Below, piece by piece: positions 17,469 to 27,074 of a DNA stretch of 64,000 bases. The notes under the pieces are model-generated. The model was not told the DNA's origin. It saw only the letters and a list, made by a program, of their open reading frames with translations, and did no database searches. This DNA comes from Polyangium mundeleinium (GTDB taxonomy: Bacteria; Myxococcota_A; Polyangia; Polyangiales; Polyangiaceae): assembly GCF_028369105.1 (NCBI RefSeq), contig NZ_JAQNDO010000001.1:2225711-2289710 (forward strand), written 5' to 3'. Position numbers and translations under genes: made by a program. Every line of letters begins with the position of its first letter. Positions within the stretch are counted from its first letter, which is position 1.

Positions 17469-17839
17469 TGCCCCGCACGCGCGATCAGGAGCGAGCGCTC
17501 CACGCCTACGCAAGGGTAAAGGCCGCCGTGGAGGCCGGCTTGAAGGACGAGTACAAGGTCCTCGTCCATGGCCTCGCCCCGACGGTGCAGCGCAATGGTC
17601 TCGCGGCGGCCATTTCGTTCATCGAGCGCGAGAAGCCCCGAACCAAGGCGGCCGGGCGGTTCCTCGACGATCTCGCCGCGGCGTCGCTCCCCCACCTCGA
17701 TGGAAGGAAGGGCGATACGCTGCCCGGGGACATTCGTGGTCTCCAGGTGCCCGAATACATGCTCGTGACACGAGAGGTCCTGAAGCTCGCGATCTGGTTT
17801 CGCCGGGCCGTCCAGGCGACGATCCCGGAAAGGAAATGA
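17468..17839 (+). CDS. cmr5: Type III-B CRISPR small subunit Cmr5
   Basis: The small alpha-helical subunit (Cas11 group) forms the belly filament that contacts crRNA-target duplex. It has 123 residues, the usual size, and is all helical with a basic N-terminal region (RTRDQERALHAYARVKAAVE). The conserved LPxxVxxNGLAxAxxF-like segment appears as LAPTVQRNGLAAAISFIE. Its ATG overlaps the cmr4 stop by one base and the gene ends 4 bp before cmr6. Confidence 0.93.
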   Translation: MPRTRDQERALHAYARVKAAVEAGLKDEYKVLVHGLAPTVQRNGLAAAISFIEREKPRTKAAGRFLDDLAAASLPHLDGRKGDTLPGDIRGLQVPEYMLVTREVLKLAIWFRRAVQATIPERK

Positions 17840-17843
17840 CGCC

Positions 17844-18932
17844 GTGCGGAACGTGCTCGACGAGCTCGACGTCCAGACGGACACCCACGCGGGGCTGGTG
17901 CACGACGTGTACGCGCCGGCGAAGGTATTGGGCACCGAGGACGAGCGGAAGAAGCTCGACCGGCGGCTCCAGTCCATCGTGAAGCTCTCCACGCCCAAGG
18001 GATATGACGAAGCCTTCCGGCGCTGGGAGGCCGCGCTCGGGCGCATGAAGGCCCATTCCTTCCGGATGAGGGCCCGGTCGCGGCTGCTCGTGGGGACCGG
18101 GGTTCCCTCCGCGACCGAGGTGGGCCTCACCTTCCACCGGACATGGGGCGTCCCCGTGATCCCCGGCTCGTCGTTGAAAGGGCTCGTGGCCGCGTATGTG
18201 CAGGCGACGTACGGGCCCGCGCCTGGTGAAGTCGACCCGGAGCGCGAGCCTTTCCGCGGCGTGCAATGGGACGGGCGCCGCATCGAGCGTGGTCCCGGGG
18301 ACGTCTACCGGAGGATCTTCGGCGCGCCGGCGACGGACGCCGGAGAGAGCGCGCAGCGCGGCGGCGTCATCTTTCACGACGCGCTCTGGAGCCCGGAGGG
18401 CGCGCCAAAGCCCTTCGGGCTCGACGTGCTGACCGTCCACCACGGCAGCTACTACAGCTCGCAAACACCGCCCAGCGACTACGAGAGCCCGACGCCGGTC
18501 TCCTTTCTGACGGTTCGTCCCGGGTCGGAGTTCCTGATCGCCTGGAGCGTCCCGGAGGGCGAGGAGGAGCTCGCCGAGCGCGTGGGCAAGTACATCGAAG
18601 AGGCCCTCGGGGCGTGGGGCATCGGCGCGAAGACGGCGGCCGGCTACGGTCGTTTGACGCGCGTGCCGTCGAGCGGAGGCGAGGCAAAGCCCCGCGCGGC
18701 CGACGCGGAGCCCGAGGTCGTCGCGCGGCTGGGGGCCCTGCTCGACAAGACGAAGGAGGGCAAGCCGCAGCGCGAGGTGCTCGCGGAGATCGAGCGCGAT
18801 TTGCTCGACCCGCTCCGGAGCGCGCCCGAGGTGTGGCGCGGGCGGATCGTCCGGAGGATCGAGAAGACCCTGAAGAGTCCGAGGCTCGTGGACGACGTGA
18901 AGGCCCTGTCGAAGCGGATCCTCGGGAGCTAG
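17844..18932 (+). CDS. cmr6: Type III-B CRISPR RAMP protein Cmr6
   Basis: Cmr6 caps the Cmr4 filament at the crRNA 3' side. GTG start at 17844, 4 bp after cmr5, gives 362 residues. The RAMP region reads RLLVGTGVPSATEVGLTFHR, then GVPVIPGSSLKGLVAAYVQ, and the C-terminal glycine-rich loop is WGIGAKTAAGYGRL. An extra helical tail of about 85 residues (from around 275) follows the RAMP fold and is rich in Glu/Arg. It is the last gene of the operon; 49 bp separate it from the next gene, which is unrelated in type. Confidence 0.93.
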   Translation: MRNVLDELDVQTDTHAGLVHDVYAPAKVLGTEDERKKLDRRLQSIVKLSTPKGYDEAFRRWEAALGRMKAHSFRMRARSRLLVGTGVPSATEVGLTFHRTWGVPVIPGSSLKGLVAAYVQATYGPAPGEVDPEREPFRGVQWDGRRIERGPGDVYRRIFGAPATDAGESAQRGGVIFHDALWSPEGAPKPFGLDVLTVHHGSYYSSQTPPSDYESPTPVSFLTVRPGSEFLIAWSVPEGEEELAERVGKYIEEALGAWGIGAKTAAGYGRLTRVPSSGGEAKPRAADAEPEVVARLGALLDKTKEGKPQREVLAEIERDLLDPLRSAPEVWRGRIVRRIEKTLKSPRLVDDVKALSKRILGS

Positions 18933-18981
18933 CGCGCACCGCTCTCGCCCTGTCCCGCGCCGTTAAGGTAGAGTTCGCCCG

Positions 18982-20634
18982 ATGCGTCCCTTGGGTTTCT
19001 TCCCTCGCGCCCTGCTCGCGCTCGCCGTTGGCTCCCCGCTCCTCTGCGCCTTGCCCGCGCACGCGGCGGCGCCCAAGGACGCGCAGGCCGAGAAGGCCAT
19101 CACGCAGGCGATGGATGTCGACTACCTGGAGACGAAGTTCGACCAGGCTGAAAAGCGACTCCGGGCCGCGATCGATGCGTGCGGCGCCGACAAGTGCACG
19201 CCGAGCGTGAAGGCGCGGGCCCTCGTGGCGCTGGGCGTGGTGCTCGCGGGCGGCAAGAAGCAGCTCGAAGACGCGCGTGAGGTGTTCGTCGAGGCGCTGA
19301 CCCTCGACAAGGCCGCGAAGCCCGACGAGGACATGAGCTCGGGCGAGGTGAAGTACGCCTACGAGAACGCGCGCAAGCAACTCAAGCTCGACGGCGCGCC
19401 CGGGTCCGCGCCGGGGGGACAAGCCGCGCCTTCGGGCCAGGGCATGACCCACACGCCGCCGGCCGAGCAGCGCGTCAACACGCCCCTGCCGCTCTACGTG
19501 CGGCTCGCGCCGGAGCTCTTGCAGGACGCGAAGAAGGTCACGGTCACGTTCCTCGCCCCGGGCGCGAGCGACTGGAAGACCCTCGTGATGAAGAAGGTCG
19601 GCGAGTTCGGCTTCGGCATCAACGTGCCGTGCACCGACGTCACGAAAGAAGGCAAGCTCGACTATTACATCACGATCACCGATGCAGACGGCGCCATCGT
19701 GACGGGCGCGGGCTCGCGCGCGCAGCCCTTGAGCACGGCGATCAAGGCGCGCATCGAGGGGGAGCCGCCGAGCTGGCCCGGCTTCGCCCCGCCCGAGCTC
19801 TGCGTGAAGGTCGAGTCCGGGCCGAAGCAGTGCCTCGACGACAACCAGTGCAACGCGGGGTACGCGTGCATCAGCGGCGAGTGCACGAAGAAGCCGGACG
19901 CCTTCGAAGAGCCGAAGGACACGGGCCCGCGGAAGAACTGGGTCTCGCTCACGATCTCGCCGGACATCTCGATCTTCTCGGGCAAGGACGTCTGCGCGGT
20001 CGACGTGCAGGAGCGTGATCACTTCGTGTGCGTGCGCGAGGACGGGAGCCGTTACCTCGGCGCGCCCACGCCCGGCGTCGCGAACAACGTCTCAGGGGGC
20101 CTGGCGCTCTCCACGATCCGCGTCATGGCCGGCTACGACCGGCTGTTCCTCGACAACATCCTGGCAGGCGTGCGCATCGGCTTCGCGTTCCGTACGTCGA
20201 GCGCCGAAGAGGCGAGCTTCCTGCCGGTACACGCGGAGCTGCGCGGCACTTACTTCATCGGCAAGAACCCGTTTGCCAGCCTCGGCGCGCGTCCGTTCGT
20301 CTTCGCCGCGGCTGGGCTTGCGCAGATCGATACGCCCGTCAACGTGCAGGTGCTCGAGGACGGCGTCGCCTGCGGGGCGGCGAACCCGGGCGATCAGAAC
20401 AGCCCGTGCACGAAGCCGGGCAACCCGACGTACGAGGGCAGCCGCGTCGAGCCGCGGGTGCAGTCCTTGAAGGCGTACAAGCAAGCCGGGCAGGGATTTC
20501 TCGCGCTCGGCGGCGGCTTGCAGTATGCGCCGCTCGAGCGGGTCGCGATCAGCGTCGGCCTGCGCGCGAACGTGACGCTCCCCGTGGTCACGTTCGTGCT
20601 GACGCCCGAGGTGGGCGCCACGATCGGATTCTGA
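18982..20634 (+). CDS. Exported protein with TPR-like N-terminus and possible outer-membrane barrel
   Basis: ATG at 18982; 550 residues. A signal peptide (residues 1-29, ending AHAAA) is followed by a helical TPR-like region (about 35-140), a Pro/Gly linker, a beta domain (about 160-260), a short cysteine cluster (CLDDNQCNAGYACISGEC, about 285-302) and a C-terminal half of alternating strands ending in Phe (TPEVGATIGF). The terminal aromatic residue and strand pattern suggest an outer-membrane beta barrel. Similar proteins in Polyangiales are uncharacterised. Its proximity to cmr6 looks incidental. Confidence 0.65.
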   Translation: MRPLGFFPRALLALAVGSPLLCALPAHAAAPKDAQAEKAITQAMDVDYLETKFDQAEKRLRAAIDACGADKCTPSVKARALVALGVVLAGGKKQLEDAREVFVEALTLDKAAKPDEDMSSGEVKYAYENARKQLKLDGAPGSAPGGQAAPSGQGMTHTPPAEQRVNTPLPLYVRLAPELLQDAKKVTVTFLAPGASDWKTLVMKKVGEFGFGINVPCTDVTKEGKLDYYITITDADGAIVTGAGSRAQPLSTAIKARIEGEPPSWPGFAPPELCVKVESGPKQCLDDNQCNAGYACISGECTKKPDAFEEPKDTGPRKNWVSLTISPDISIFSGKDVCAVDVQERDHFVCVREDGSRYLGAPTPGVANNVSGGLALSTIRVMAGYDRLFLDNILAGVRIGFAFRTSSAEEASFLPVHAELRGTYFIGKNPFASLGARPFVFAAAGLAQIDTPVNVQVLEDGVACGAANPGDQNSPCTKPGNPTYEGSRVEPRVQSLKAYKQAGQGFLALGGGLQYAPLERVAISVGLRANVTLPVVTFVLTPEVGATIGF

Positions 20635-20637
20635 GAA

Positions 20638-21474
20638 ATGCCCGAAGCACAACCCAGCAAGCTCGAAGCGGCCCTCGATCAGGTCCTCGCAGGGGGACCC
20701 CTGCGCGGCCTGCTCGATTTGCTCGATCGGCACTCGAACCTGCCCGGCACGCGCCCGAATCTCGACTTCGCCCGCACCGTGGGCATCGCCATCGCGTCAC
20801 GCCGAGGCAAGGCGGACGCGCTCGTCCGCGCGCTGCTCGGATGCCCCGGCGAGTATCCGGTGATCGTCGCGGCGCACGCGCTCGCCCAGCGCGCGCTCGT
20901 GGGGCTCGACCGGCGCGGGGCCATGGGCACGCTGCACGACCTCGCAGACGAGCCGCGGCACCTCGTCCGCATGGGCATTGTCTCCGCGCTACGGGAGGTG
21001 CTCCGCGAGCGGGGCGAGGAGACGTTGCCCGAGCTCGCGTCGTGGACCGACGGCTACTTCCACGCGCACGTGGTGCTCCAAGCGCTCGCGGATCGTGAGG
21101 TCCTCGATCGGCTGCGCGGGCCGGAGGAGGTGATCGCGCGGCTCGACGAGGCGTTCACGCTCGCCGACGTGTCACCCCGCGCGGCGGAGCGATCGCAGGG
21201 CCTGCGCACCCTCCGCGAGGGAATGCCGGCCGAGGTCGCGGTGCTCGCAGCGCGCTTCCCCGAGGTCGTCGCGTGGGTCGAAGCGAAGACGGCCTCGAAG
21301 CGCCCGGAGACGCGCGAGGTCGTGTCGCAGGCCATCACGGCCCTGCGCCGGGGAGGCCTGAAAAACGCGGAGGCAGCGCGGATCGATGGGCTCTTGGAGG
21401 CAAGCAAGAAGCCCCCCCGCGACGCGGCTCGAATCGTCGAAGGGACCCGAAAGCGGAGCAAAGGGCGGCGCTGA
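20638..21474 (+). CDS. Hypothetical HEAT-like helical protein
   Basis: ATG at 20638, 3 bp after the previous stop, so probably co-transcribed; 278 residues, cytoplasmic. Helical pairs such as YPVIVAAHALAQRALVGLDR and HLVRMGIVSALREVLRERGE suggest HEAT/Armadillo-like repeats. The C-terminal tail is strongly basic (TRKRSKGRR). No enzyme motif is seen and no family is assigned. Confidence 0.6.
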   Translation: MPEAQPSKLEAALDQVLAGGPLRGLLDLLDRHSNLPGTRPNLDFARTVGIAIASRRGKADALVRALLGCPGEYPVIVAAHALAQRALVGLDRRGAMGTLHDLADEPRHLVRMGIVSALREVLRERGEETLPELASWTDGYFHAHVVLQALADREVLDRLRGPEEVIARLDEAFTLADVSPRAAERSQGLRTLREGMPAEVAVLAARFPEVVAWVEAKTASKRPETREVVSQAITALRRGGLKNAEAARIDGLLEASKKPPRDAARIVEGTRKRSKGRR

Positions 21475-21540
21475 CCGCGCGTGCCCCTCGGGCGACGAAA
21501 TCCGTCGCGGAGGGTGCCAGCGTGCAGTATGGAACCCGCC

Positions 21541-22389
21541 ATGCGGCTCGAGAACAGGGTTGTCTTCATCACGGGCGCCTCGCGGGGCATTGGTCGGGCG
21601 GTCGCGCTCGCTTGTGCGCGGGAGGGCGCTGACGTCGTCATCGCGGCGAAGTCGGAGGTCGAGGCAAATCCCCGGCTGCCGGGGACGATCCACAGCGTGG
21701 CGAAGGAGGTCGCGGAGCTCGGCCGCCGGGCGCTGCCGATCAAGCTCGACGTGCGCGACGCGGACGCGTGTCAGGCGGCGGTCGCCGAGGCCGTGGCGCA
21801 TTTCGGTCGGCTCGACGTGCTCGTGAACAACGCGGGCGCGCTCTGGTGGGCGGACGTCACCGGGACGCCGATGAAGAAGTTCGACCTCGTGATGGGCATC
21901 AACGTGCGGGCGTCGTTCGCGCTCGCGCAGGCGGCCTTGCCGCACATGATCGAGCGCAAGTGGGGGCACATCGTGATGATGTCGCCGCCGGTGGACGCGA
22001 ACGGGGTCGCGCACCATGGGGCCTACGCGGTCTCCAAGTTCGGCATGACGATGATCGCGCTGGCGATCGCGGAGGAAGCGAAGGCGCACAACGTGACGGC
22101 GAACGCGCTCTGGCCGGCGACGGCGATCGAGAGCTACGCGACCATCAACTTCGGCCTCGGCGGCCCGGAGTTCTGGCGCAAGGCCGACATCCTCGCGGAC
22201 GCGACGCTCGCGCTGATCACGAAGGAGCCCTCGGCGCGGCCGGGCCAGGCCTGGATCGACGAGACGCTCCTGCGCAGCGAAGGCGTGACCGATTTCTCCA
22301 AATACCAGTGCGCGCCTGGCCATGAGCCGCCGCATTTCCCGTTCTCGGCGCTCCCGACGACGACCGAGACGACCGACAAGAAGAAGTGA
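21541..22389 (+). CDS. SDR-family oxidoreductase
   Basis: ATG at 21541 (MRLENRVVFITGASRGIG) is chosen because the dinucleotide-binding strand starts right after it; 282 residues. It has the classical short-chain dehydrogenase features: TGASRGIG for NAD(P), NNAG, a substrate-site Ser in MMSPP, and the catalytic YAVSK. The insertions after the first helix and the C-terminal region (FGLGGPEFWRKADILADA, then ITKEPSARPGQAWIDE) resemble the HSDL2/citronellol-dehydrogenase-like SDR group. Substrate unknown. A small gene follows 4 bp downstream. Confidence 0.85.
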   Translation: MRLENRVVFITGASRGIGRAVALACAREGADVVIAAKSEVEANPRLPGTIHSVAKEVAELGRRALPIKLDVRDADACQAAVAEAVAHFGRLDVLVNNAGALWWADVTGTPMKKFDLVMGINVRASFALAQAALPHMIERKWGHIVMMSPPVDANGVAHHGAYAVSKFGMTMIALAIAEEAKAHNVTANALWPATAIESYATINFGLGGPEFWRKADILADATLALITKEPSARPGQAWIDETLLRSEGVTDFSKYQCAPGHEPPHFPFSALPTTTETTDKKK

Positions 22390-22393
22390 AGCC

Positions 22394-22714
22394 ATGGCTT
22401 CGAGCGACGACGACGACGACCGAACGATCGGATCGGGCATCACCTTCGCGGTGGATCCGACCCGGGAGATCGCGAGCGTGTTCGACGATCTCGAGGATCT
22501 CCTGAAGAACGGCGACGTGATCGAGTCCCTCTCGCAGAAGGGCGTGAACGCGAGCATCGCGCTCACGGCCATCGAGGGGCTCCGGGCCTACCTGGAGGGG
22601 AAGAAGGCCGAGGCGGCCGAGGATTTCGCCATGGTGGCGGAGGAGATCCGGGGTCGCCTCGAGCTCGCCCGCGCCGCAGAAGGCCCGAAGAACGGGCACG
22701 GGGGGCACGCGTGA
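22394..22714 (+). CDS. Small acidic hypothetical protein
   Basis: ATG at 22394, 4 bp after the SDR stop; 106 residues. The N-terminus is a run of five aspartates, and the rest is helical ([20 protein letters not shown], then [20 protein letters not shown]). There is no signal peptide and no known domain. The stop overlaps the GTG of mtnA by 4 bp, so it is co-expressed with mtnA and the SDR. Function unknown. Confidence 0.65.
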   Translation: MASSDDDDDRTIGSGITFAVDPTREIASVFDDLEDLLKNGDVIESLSQKGVNASIALTAIEGLRAYLEGKKAEAAEDFAMVAEEIRGRLELARAAEGPKNGHGGHA

Positions 22715-23808
22715 CCACGGTGGCGCCCCCGCCCTGGTATCCAGCCCCGGCGCTCTCGGGCGCGGGGTATTCGGCGGCCGAGCTCGCGGAGAGCTGCGAC
22801 CGCGTGTTCCTCCTCGACCAACGGGATCTGCCTGCGCGCGAGGTCTACGTGACGTTGCGCTCGGCCGAGGAGGTCGCGGCGGCGATCCGCGCGATGGTCG
22901 TGCGCGGCGCGCCGGCGATCGGGATCGCGGCGGCGTACGGCATGGTGCTCGCAGCGCGCGCGCTGCGCCCGGCAGTCGCGGAGCGTTACGTCGCCGGTCT
23001 GCGCGCCGCGGCGAGCATGCTGGTGGCGGCGCGGCCGACGGCGGTAAACCTCTCCTGGGCAGTCACGCGTATGCTCACGTCGGCCGAGGCGCACGCGGGC
23101 GACTCGGCTGAGGTGCGCGTGGCGGAGCTCGCGGCGCTCGCGCGGCGCATCCACGTGGAGGACCTCGAGGCGTGCCGGCGGATGGGTCGGGTCGGCGCGG
23201 CGCGCATCCCGGACGGCGCGACGATCCTCACGCATTGCAACGCGGGCGCGCTGGCGACGGGCGGGTATGGCACGGCGCTCGGCGTGGTCCGCGCGGCGGC
23301 GGAGGCGGGCAAGCGCGTGCGCGTGCTGGCGGACGAGACGAGGCCGTACCTGCAAGGCGCGCGGCTGACGGCGTGGGAGCTCGCGCAAGACGGCATCCCG
23401 GTCGAGGTGATCACGGACTCGATGGCCGGATATTTCCTGCGGCGGCGCGAGGTCACGGCGATCGTGGTGGGCGCGGACCGCATTGCGCGGAACGGGGACA
23501 TCGCGAACAAGATCGGCACGTACGGGCTCGCCTGCCTGGCGAAGCACCACGGCATCCCATTTTACGTGGCCGCGCCGTGGAGCACGGTCGACCTCGCGAC
23601 GCTGGACGGTGATCACATCCCGCTGGAGGAGCGCAGCCGGGACGAGGTGGTCCGGGTGGGCGGCGCGGTGCTGGTGCCGGAAGGCGTGCCGGCGCGGCAC
23701 CCGGCGTTCGACGTGACGCCGGCCGAGCTGATCACGGCGATCTTCACGGAGCGGGGCGAGTTTGCCCCGGGGGAGATCGCGCGGGCGGGCGAGGCGAGCG
23801 GGGTGTAG
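22711..23808 (+). CDS. mtnA: S-methyl-5-thioribose-1-phosphate isomerase
   Basis: Converts 5-methylthioribose-1-phosphate to the ribulose form in methionine salvage. GTG start at 22711 overlaps the preceding stop; 365 residues, normal size. Visible family motifs: [16 protein letters not shown] near the N-terminus, the catalytic cysteine in [33 protein letters not shown], and the catalytic aspartate in [20 protein letters not shown]. The eIF2B-alpha-like Rossmann fold is intact. No other salvage gene lies next to it. Confidence 0.95.
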   Translation: MTTVAPPPWYPAPALSGAGYSAAELAESCDRVFLLDQRDLPAREVYVTLRSAEEVAAAIRAMVVRGAPAIGIAAAYGMVLAARALRPAVAERYVAGLRAAASMLVAARPTAVNLSWAVTRMLTSAEAHAGDSAEVRVAELAALARRIHVEDLEACRRMGRVGAARIPDGATILTHCNAGALATGGYGTALGVVRAAAEAGKRVRVLADETRPYLQGARLTAWELAQDGIPVEVITDSMAGYFLRRREVTAIVVGADRIARNGDIANKIGTYGLACLAKHHGIPFYVAAPWSTVDLATLDGDHIPLEERSRDEVVRVGGAVLVPEGVPARHPAFDVTPAELITAIFTERGEFAPGEIARAGEASGV

Positions 23809-23853
23809 GCCGCTTCGGCCGGGTTGGCCCGGGGCTGCCATCTCGTAAAACTT

Positions 23854-23879
23854 GTTCGTCCGGGGGAACCCGGACAAAC
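23854..23879. repeat. Hairpin sharing arm sequence with one at 40.6 kb
   Basis: GTTCGTCCGGG (23854-23864) and CCCGGACAAAC (23869-23879) form an 11-bp stem with one mismatch and a GGAA loop, 45 bp after mtnA and just before the Rpn-family gene. The arm CCGGACAAAC also occurs in the hairpin at 40574-40611. It may terminate the mtnA transcript or belong to a dispersed repeat family. Confidence 0.55.
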
Positions 23880-23888
23880 GTCCCGGGC

Positions 23889-24995
23889 ATGCCGAAGCCG
23901 CGCCGTCCGGATCCCTTGTCCCAACCGCACGACGCGCTCTTCAAGTGGGCGTTTTCCCAGCGCGAGCACGCCGTCGGCCTGCTCCGGGCGGCCTTGCCGA
24001 GGGAGCTCGCGGACGTGATCGACTGGGGCACGTTGCGGCTCGAACAAGGCAGCTTCGTCGACCGCGCGCTCCGCCACCGCCACGGCGACCTTGTCTTTTC
24101 GGCGCGCATCCGCGGGAAAACCGTCTACTTTCACGCCCTCGTCGAGCAGCAGCGCGACGTCGACCCGCTCATGGTCTTTCGCATGGGCGTCTACATGTTT
24201 CGGTTATGGGAGCAGCTCGTCCGCGACGAACCCGCTCTGAAGGAGCTGCCGCCGATCATCCCCATCGTCGTGCATCACAGCGAGGCGGGCTGGACGGCGG
24301 CGACGGCTTTCCAGGATCTCGTGCCGATGGACGCGACGGTTCGTCCGCGGCTTTCCCCGTTCGTCCCGCAGTTCGAGCTGCGGCTGATCGACCTTGGCGG
24401 CGGGCGCGCGGGGGATCTCGTGGAGCGGGCGCTCACGGCGCTCGGTCAGGTCGTGTTGTGGTGTCTGTCCGTCGCGGGCGACGACGCACGGTTCGAGCGG
24501 GAGATCGAGCGGATCGGGCAGGCGCTCGACGAGGTGCTGCTGGCCAAGGATGGCCTTGCTGCGCTCGGAGTGCTGCTACGGTATCTTGCTGCTACCCACC
24601 AGCGCATCGGCGCGGAGAAGGTCGGCGAGATCCTGGAGAGCGCGACGGGTTCGGAGGTGCGAGACGTGATCATCACCTGGCTAGACAAGGTCGAGGAGCG
24701 GGGACGCGTCGAAGGTCGCATGGAGGGACGCGTCGAAGGTCGCATGGAGGGGCAAGCGCGGCTCTTGCGGAAGCTCCTCACGGCGCGGTTCGGCGCCTTG
24801 CCGGCTTCCGCGCGCACGAAGATCGCCGACGCGGACGAGGCCACGCTCAGCCGCTGGGGCGTCCGCCTGCTCACGGCCGAGACCCTGGACGAGGTGTTCG
24901 GCGAGGTGCGCCGCGCCGCGCCGCCTTCGCGCCCTTCCTCCTCCTCCCCGCGCGTAGCGAAGACCCGCGCGCGCGTTCGGCGCAGCCCCGCGTGA
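23889..24995 (+). CDS. Rpn-family recombination-promoting nuclease/putative transposase
   Basis: ATG at 23889; 368 residues. The N-terminal region PHDALFKWAFSQREHAVGLL is the Rpn opening; the PD-(D/E)xK site is visible as GDLVFS and HALVEQQ, and FRMGVYMFRLWEQL follows. Rpn proteins are DNA endonucleases that stimulate recombination and, in some bacteria, act in phage defence. The C-terminal part holds a charged helix with GRVEGRMEGRVEGRMEG, encoded by a perfect 24-bp tandem duplication (24703-24750). The gene stands alone between mtnA and lipA, with a palindrome just upstream, which suggests past mobility. Confidence 0.85.
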   Translation: MPKPRRPDPLSQPHDALFKWAFSQREHAVGLLRAALPRELADVIDWGTLRLEQGSFVDRALRHRHGDLVFSARIRGKTVYFHALVEQQRDVDPLMVFRMGVYMFRLWEQLVRDEPALKELPPIIPIVVHHSEAGWTAATAFQDLVPMDATVRPRLSPFVPQFELRLIDLGGGRAGDLVERALTALGQVVLWCLSVAGDDARFEREIERIGQALDEVLLAKDGLAALGVLLRYLAATHQRIGAEKVGEILESATGSEVRDVIITWLDKVEERGRVEGRMEGRVEGRMEGQARLLRKLLTARFGALPASARTKIADADEATLSRWGVRLLTAETLDEVFGEVRRAAPPSRPSSSSPRVAKTRARVRRSPA

Positions 24996-25059
24996 CCGGA
25001 CGCTCGCCGGCCACGCGAGTCCCTTGCCGCCATCTCCCCTCGGCTCCAGAACGGAATCC

Positions 25060-26187
25060 ATGACCGCCGCTTCCCGCTTCGTCCCCAAGCCTCCCTGGTT
25101 GAAAGTCCGCGCGCCTGGCGGCGATACCTACCATCACCTCAAGCAGACCTTCCGCGAGCTCGATCTCCACACCGTCTGCGAGGAAGCGCGTTGCCCCAAC
25201 GTGGGCGAGTGCTGGCGCGAGGGCACGGCGACGGTGATGCTGCTCGGCGACGTCTGCACCCGCGGCTGCCGCTTCTGCGCCGTCACCACCGGCAACCCGC
25301 GCGGCGCCGTCGACACCCGCGAGCCCGAGCACGTCGCGCGCGCGATCGCTCGGCTCGACCTCCAGTACGTCGTCATGACCATGGTCAACCGCGACGACCT
25401 CCTCGACGGCGGCGCCGAGCACGTCGGCCGCACGGTGCAGCGCTTGAAGTCGCTCCGCCCCGACATCCTCGTCGAGACCCTCGTCGGCGACTTCAGCGGA
25501 CATCTCTCCGCCGTCGACACCGTCGTCGACGCCAGGCCCGACGTCTTCGCGCACAACGTCGAGACCATCCGCCGCCTCACGCGCACCGTGCGTGACGTGC
25601 GATCGAGCTACGATCAGTCCCTCGCTGTGCTCGATCGGGCGAAGGCGCGCGCGCGGGCGCAGGGGATCGAGGGGCAACTGACGAAGAGCTCGATCATGGT
25701 CGGCGTCGGCGAGACGGACGACGAGGTCGTCGAGACGATGCGGGATCTTCGTGGCGTTGGCGTCGACGTCGTCACGATCGGCCAGTACCTCCGGCCCACG
25801 CCCAAGCATCACGAGGTCCTGCGGTTCGTCCCGCCGGAGACGTTCGCGCGCTACGAGGAAGAAGCCCTCGCGATGGGCTTCCTCTACGCCGCGTCCGGCC
25901 CGCTCGTTCGGTCGAGTTACCGCGCCGCCGAGGTGTTCCTGCGCAGCCTCTTGCGAGGCAAGGGCGGTGAGGGCGGCGACGTGCAGGCCGAGCTCGATGC
26001 GCGGCTCGACGTCGCGCGTCGGGAAGCTGCGCGGGTCGCCCTGGAGCTCGGCGCTCCTGCGAGCGTCGAGATCCCGCTGGGGTTCGGGGCGCAGGGCGCC
26101 GAAGGCGACCCGAAGCCCCGAGCGTCGATCGGCGCCAGGGCCGCGTCGGCGGGCCTCGTTCCGGCGGCGTCGCTCGTGCGGCGCTGA
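25060..26187 (+). CDS. lipA: Lipoyl synthase
   Basis: Radical-SAM enzyme that inserts two sulphurs into octanoyl groups on lipoyl domains. ATG at 25060; 375 residues. The auxiliary cluster motif CEEARCPNVGEC and the radical-SAM motif CTRGCRFC are both complete, and the RSSY serine motif that ligates the auxiliary cluster is present (VRSSYRAAE). The family is usually about 290-320 residues; here roughly 60 extra C-terminal residues (Arg/Ala/Gly-rich) follow, of unknown role. The 2-oxo acid dehydrogenase genes 0.9 kb downstream encode a lipoyl-bearing E2, a natural substrate. Confidence 0.96.
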   Translation: MTAASRFVPKPPWLKVRAPGGDTYHHLKQTFRELDLHTVCEEARCPNVGECWREGTATVMLLGDVCTRGCRFCAVTTGNPRGAVDTREPEHVARAIARLDLQYVVMTMVNRDDLLDGGAEHVGRTVQRLKSLRPDILVETLVGDFSGHLSAVDTVVDARPDVFAHNVETIRRLTRTVRDVRSSYDQSLAVLDRAKARARAQGIEGQLTKSSIMVGVGETDDEVVETMRDLRGVGVDVVTIGQYLRPTPKHHEVLRFVPPETFARYEEEALAMGFLYAASGPLVRSSYRAAEVFLRSLLRGKGGEGGDVQAELDARLDVARREAARVALELGAPASVEIPLGFGAQGAEGDPKPRASIGARAASAGLVPAASLVRR

Positions 26188-26259
26188 CGTCCTGGGCGCC
26201 GGGGCTTGGCGTTTGGGTCGGAGTGTGTGAAAAGGGGCGTCTTAGGGAAGGACCCCGGC

Positions 26260-26832
26260 ATGAGCTCCCCTGACGAGAAGTTCCTCGAGCGCGTCACGCA
26301 GTGCATCGCACGGCCTGGGCCGAACGCCCCGCGCGGCGTGCAGCACTCGATCCTGGCGCAAGCTGCGCGCCTCGCGCAGAGCCGCCCCATGGGGGACGAG
26401 GCCACGGCCCCTTCCGGCTTCGATCCTGCGGCGGCTGCGCTCTTCGAGGGCACGGTCGAGAGCGCGTACCTCGTGGCTGCCTCCGATGGTCCGCTCACCA
26501 CGACCGAGGACGCCGTGCTCCGCTCCATCGTGGGCATCGGCTGCGATGGCAAGGTCTCGGCGGAGCAGATCGAGGCGCTCTTCGGTGAGCTCGCCTCGGC
26601 GCACAAACGCGAGAGCGAAGAGGAGCGCGTCGCGCACATCGCGCAGATGATCACGCATCGTGATCACCAGCAGGAAGTGCTGCGCATCGCGGCGATCATG
26701 GCGCGCGCGTCGGGCGGCATCCGTCCTTCCGAGCGCGCCTTGCTCGAGCGGCTCGCGCAGCGTTTCACGCTCGGTTCGGCGGCGGTCGACGCGGCGATCA
26801 CCGAGGCCACCGAGGCCCTCGGCGCCGTCTGA
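26260..26832 (+). CDS. TerB-like helical protein
   Basis: ATG at 26260 (MSSPDEKFLERV) follows an AAGGA site; 190 residues, cytoplasmic. Residues about 60-185 resemble the TerB/tellurite-resistance-like all-helical fold: ESAYLVAASDGPLTTTEDAV, then IAAIMARASGGIRPSERALL, each with an acidic helix-loop, as in metal-binding TerB domains. The role is unknown; it is not part of a ter cluster. A 242-bp region without a visible gene follows before the dehydrogenase genes. Confidence 0.65.
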   Translation: MSSPDEKFLERVTQCIARPGPNAPRGVQHSILAQAARLAQSRPMGDEATAPSGFDPAAAALFEGTVESAYLVAASDGPLTTTEDAVLRSIVGIGCDGKVSAEQIEALFGELASAHKRESEEERVAHIAQMITHRDHQQEVLRIAAIMARASGGIRPSERALLERLAQRFTLGSAAVDAAITEATEALGAV

Positions 26833-27074
26833 AAGCTGGCGCTCGCGCTTGCTCCATCACGCGCATCACGCGCGCGGCGGTGTGAGCGCCCGGATGCGCA
26901 TCACGCCAACCACGTCATGCTGCGGGTGCAGCACGAAATCGCGCAATGATTGCCGGCCGTTCTGCGGGCTTTTCGCGGATGCAACGATCTCGACGCGGCG
27001 TGTTGTAAAATGGCGTGATCTGCGCTTGTCCCCTGGTCATTCCGTCGCCCTTTGACTAGGGTCCGGGCGCCATC

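Noticed and set aside
26999-27030. TGGCGTGATCTGC as a sigma-54 promoter before the E1 alpha gene
   Set aside because: The GG to GC distance is two bases too short.
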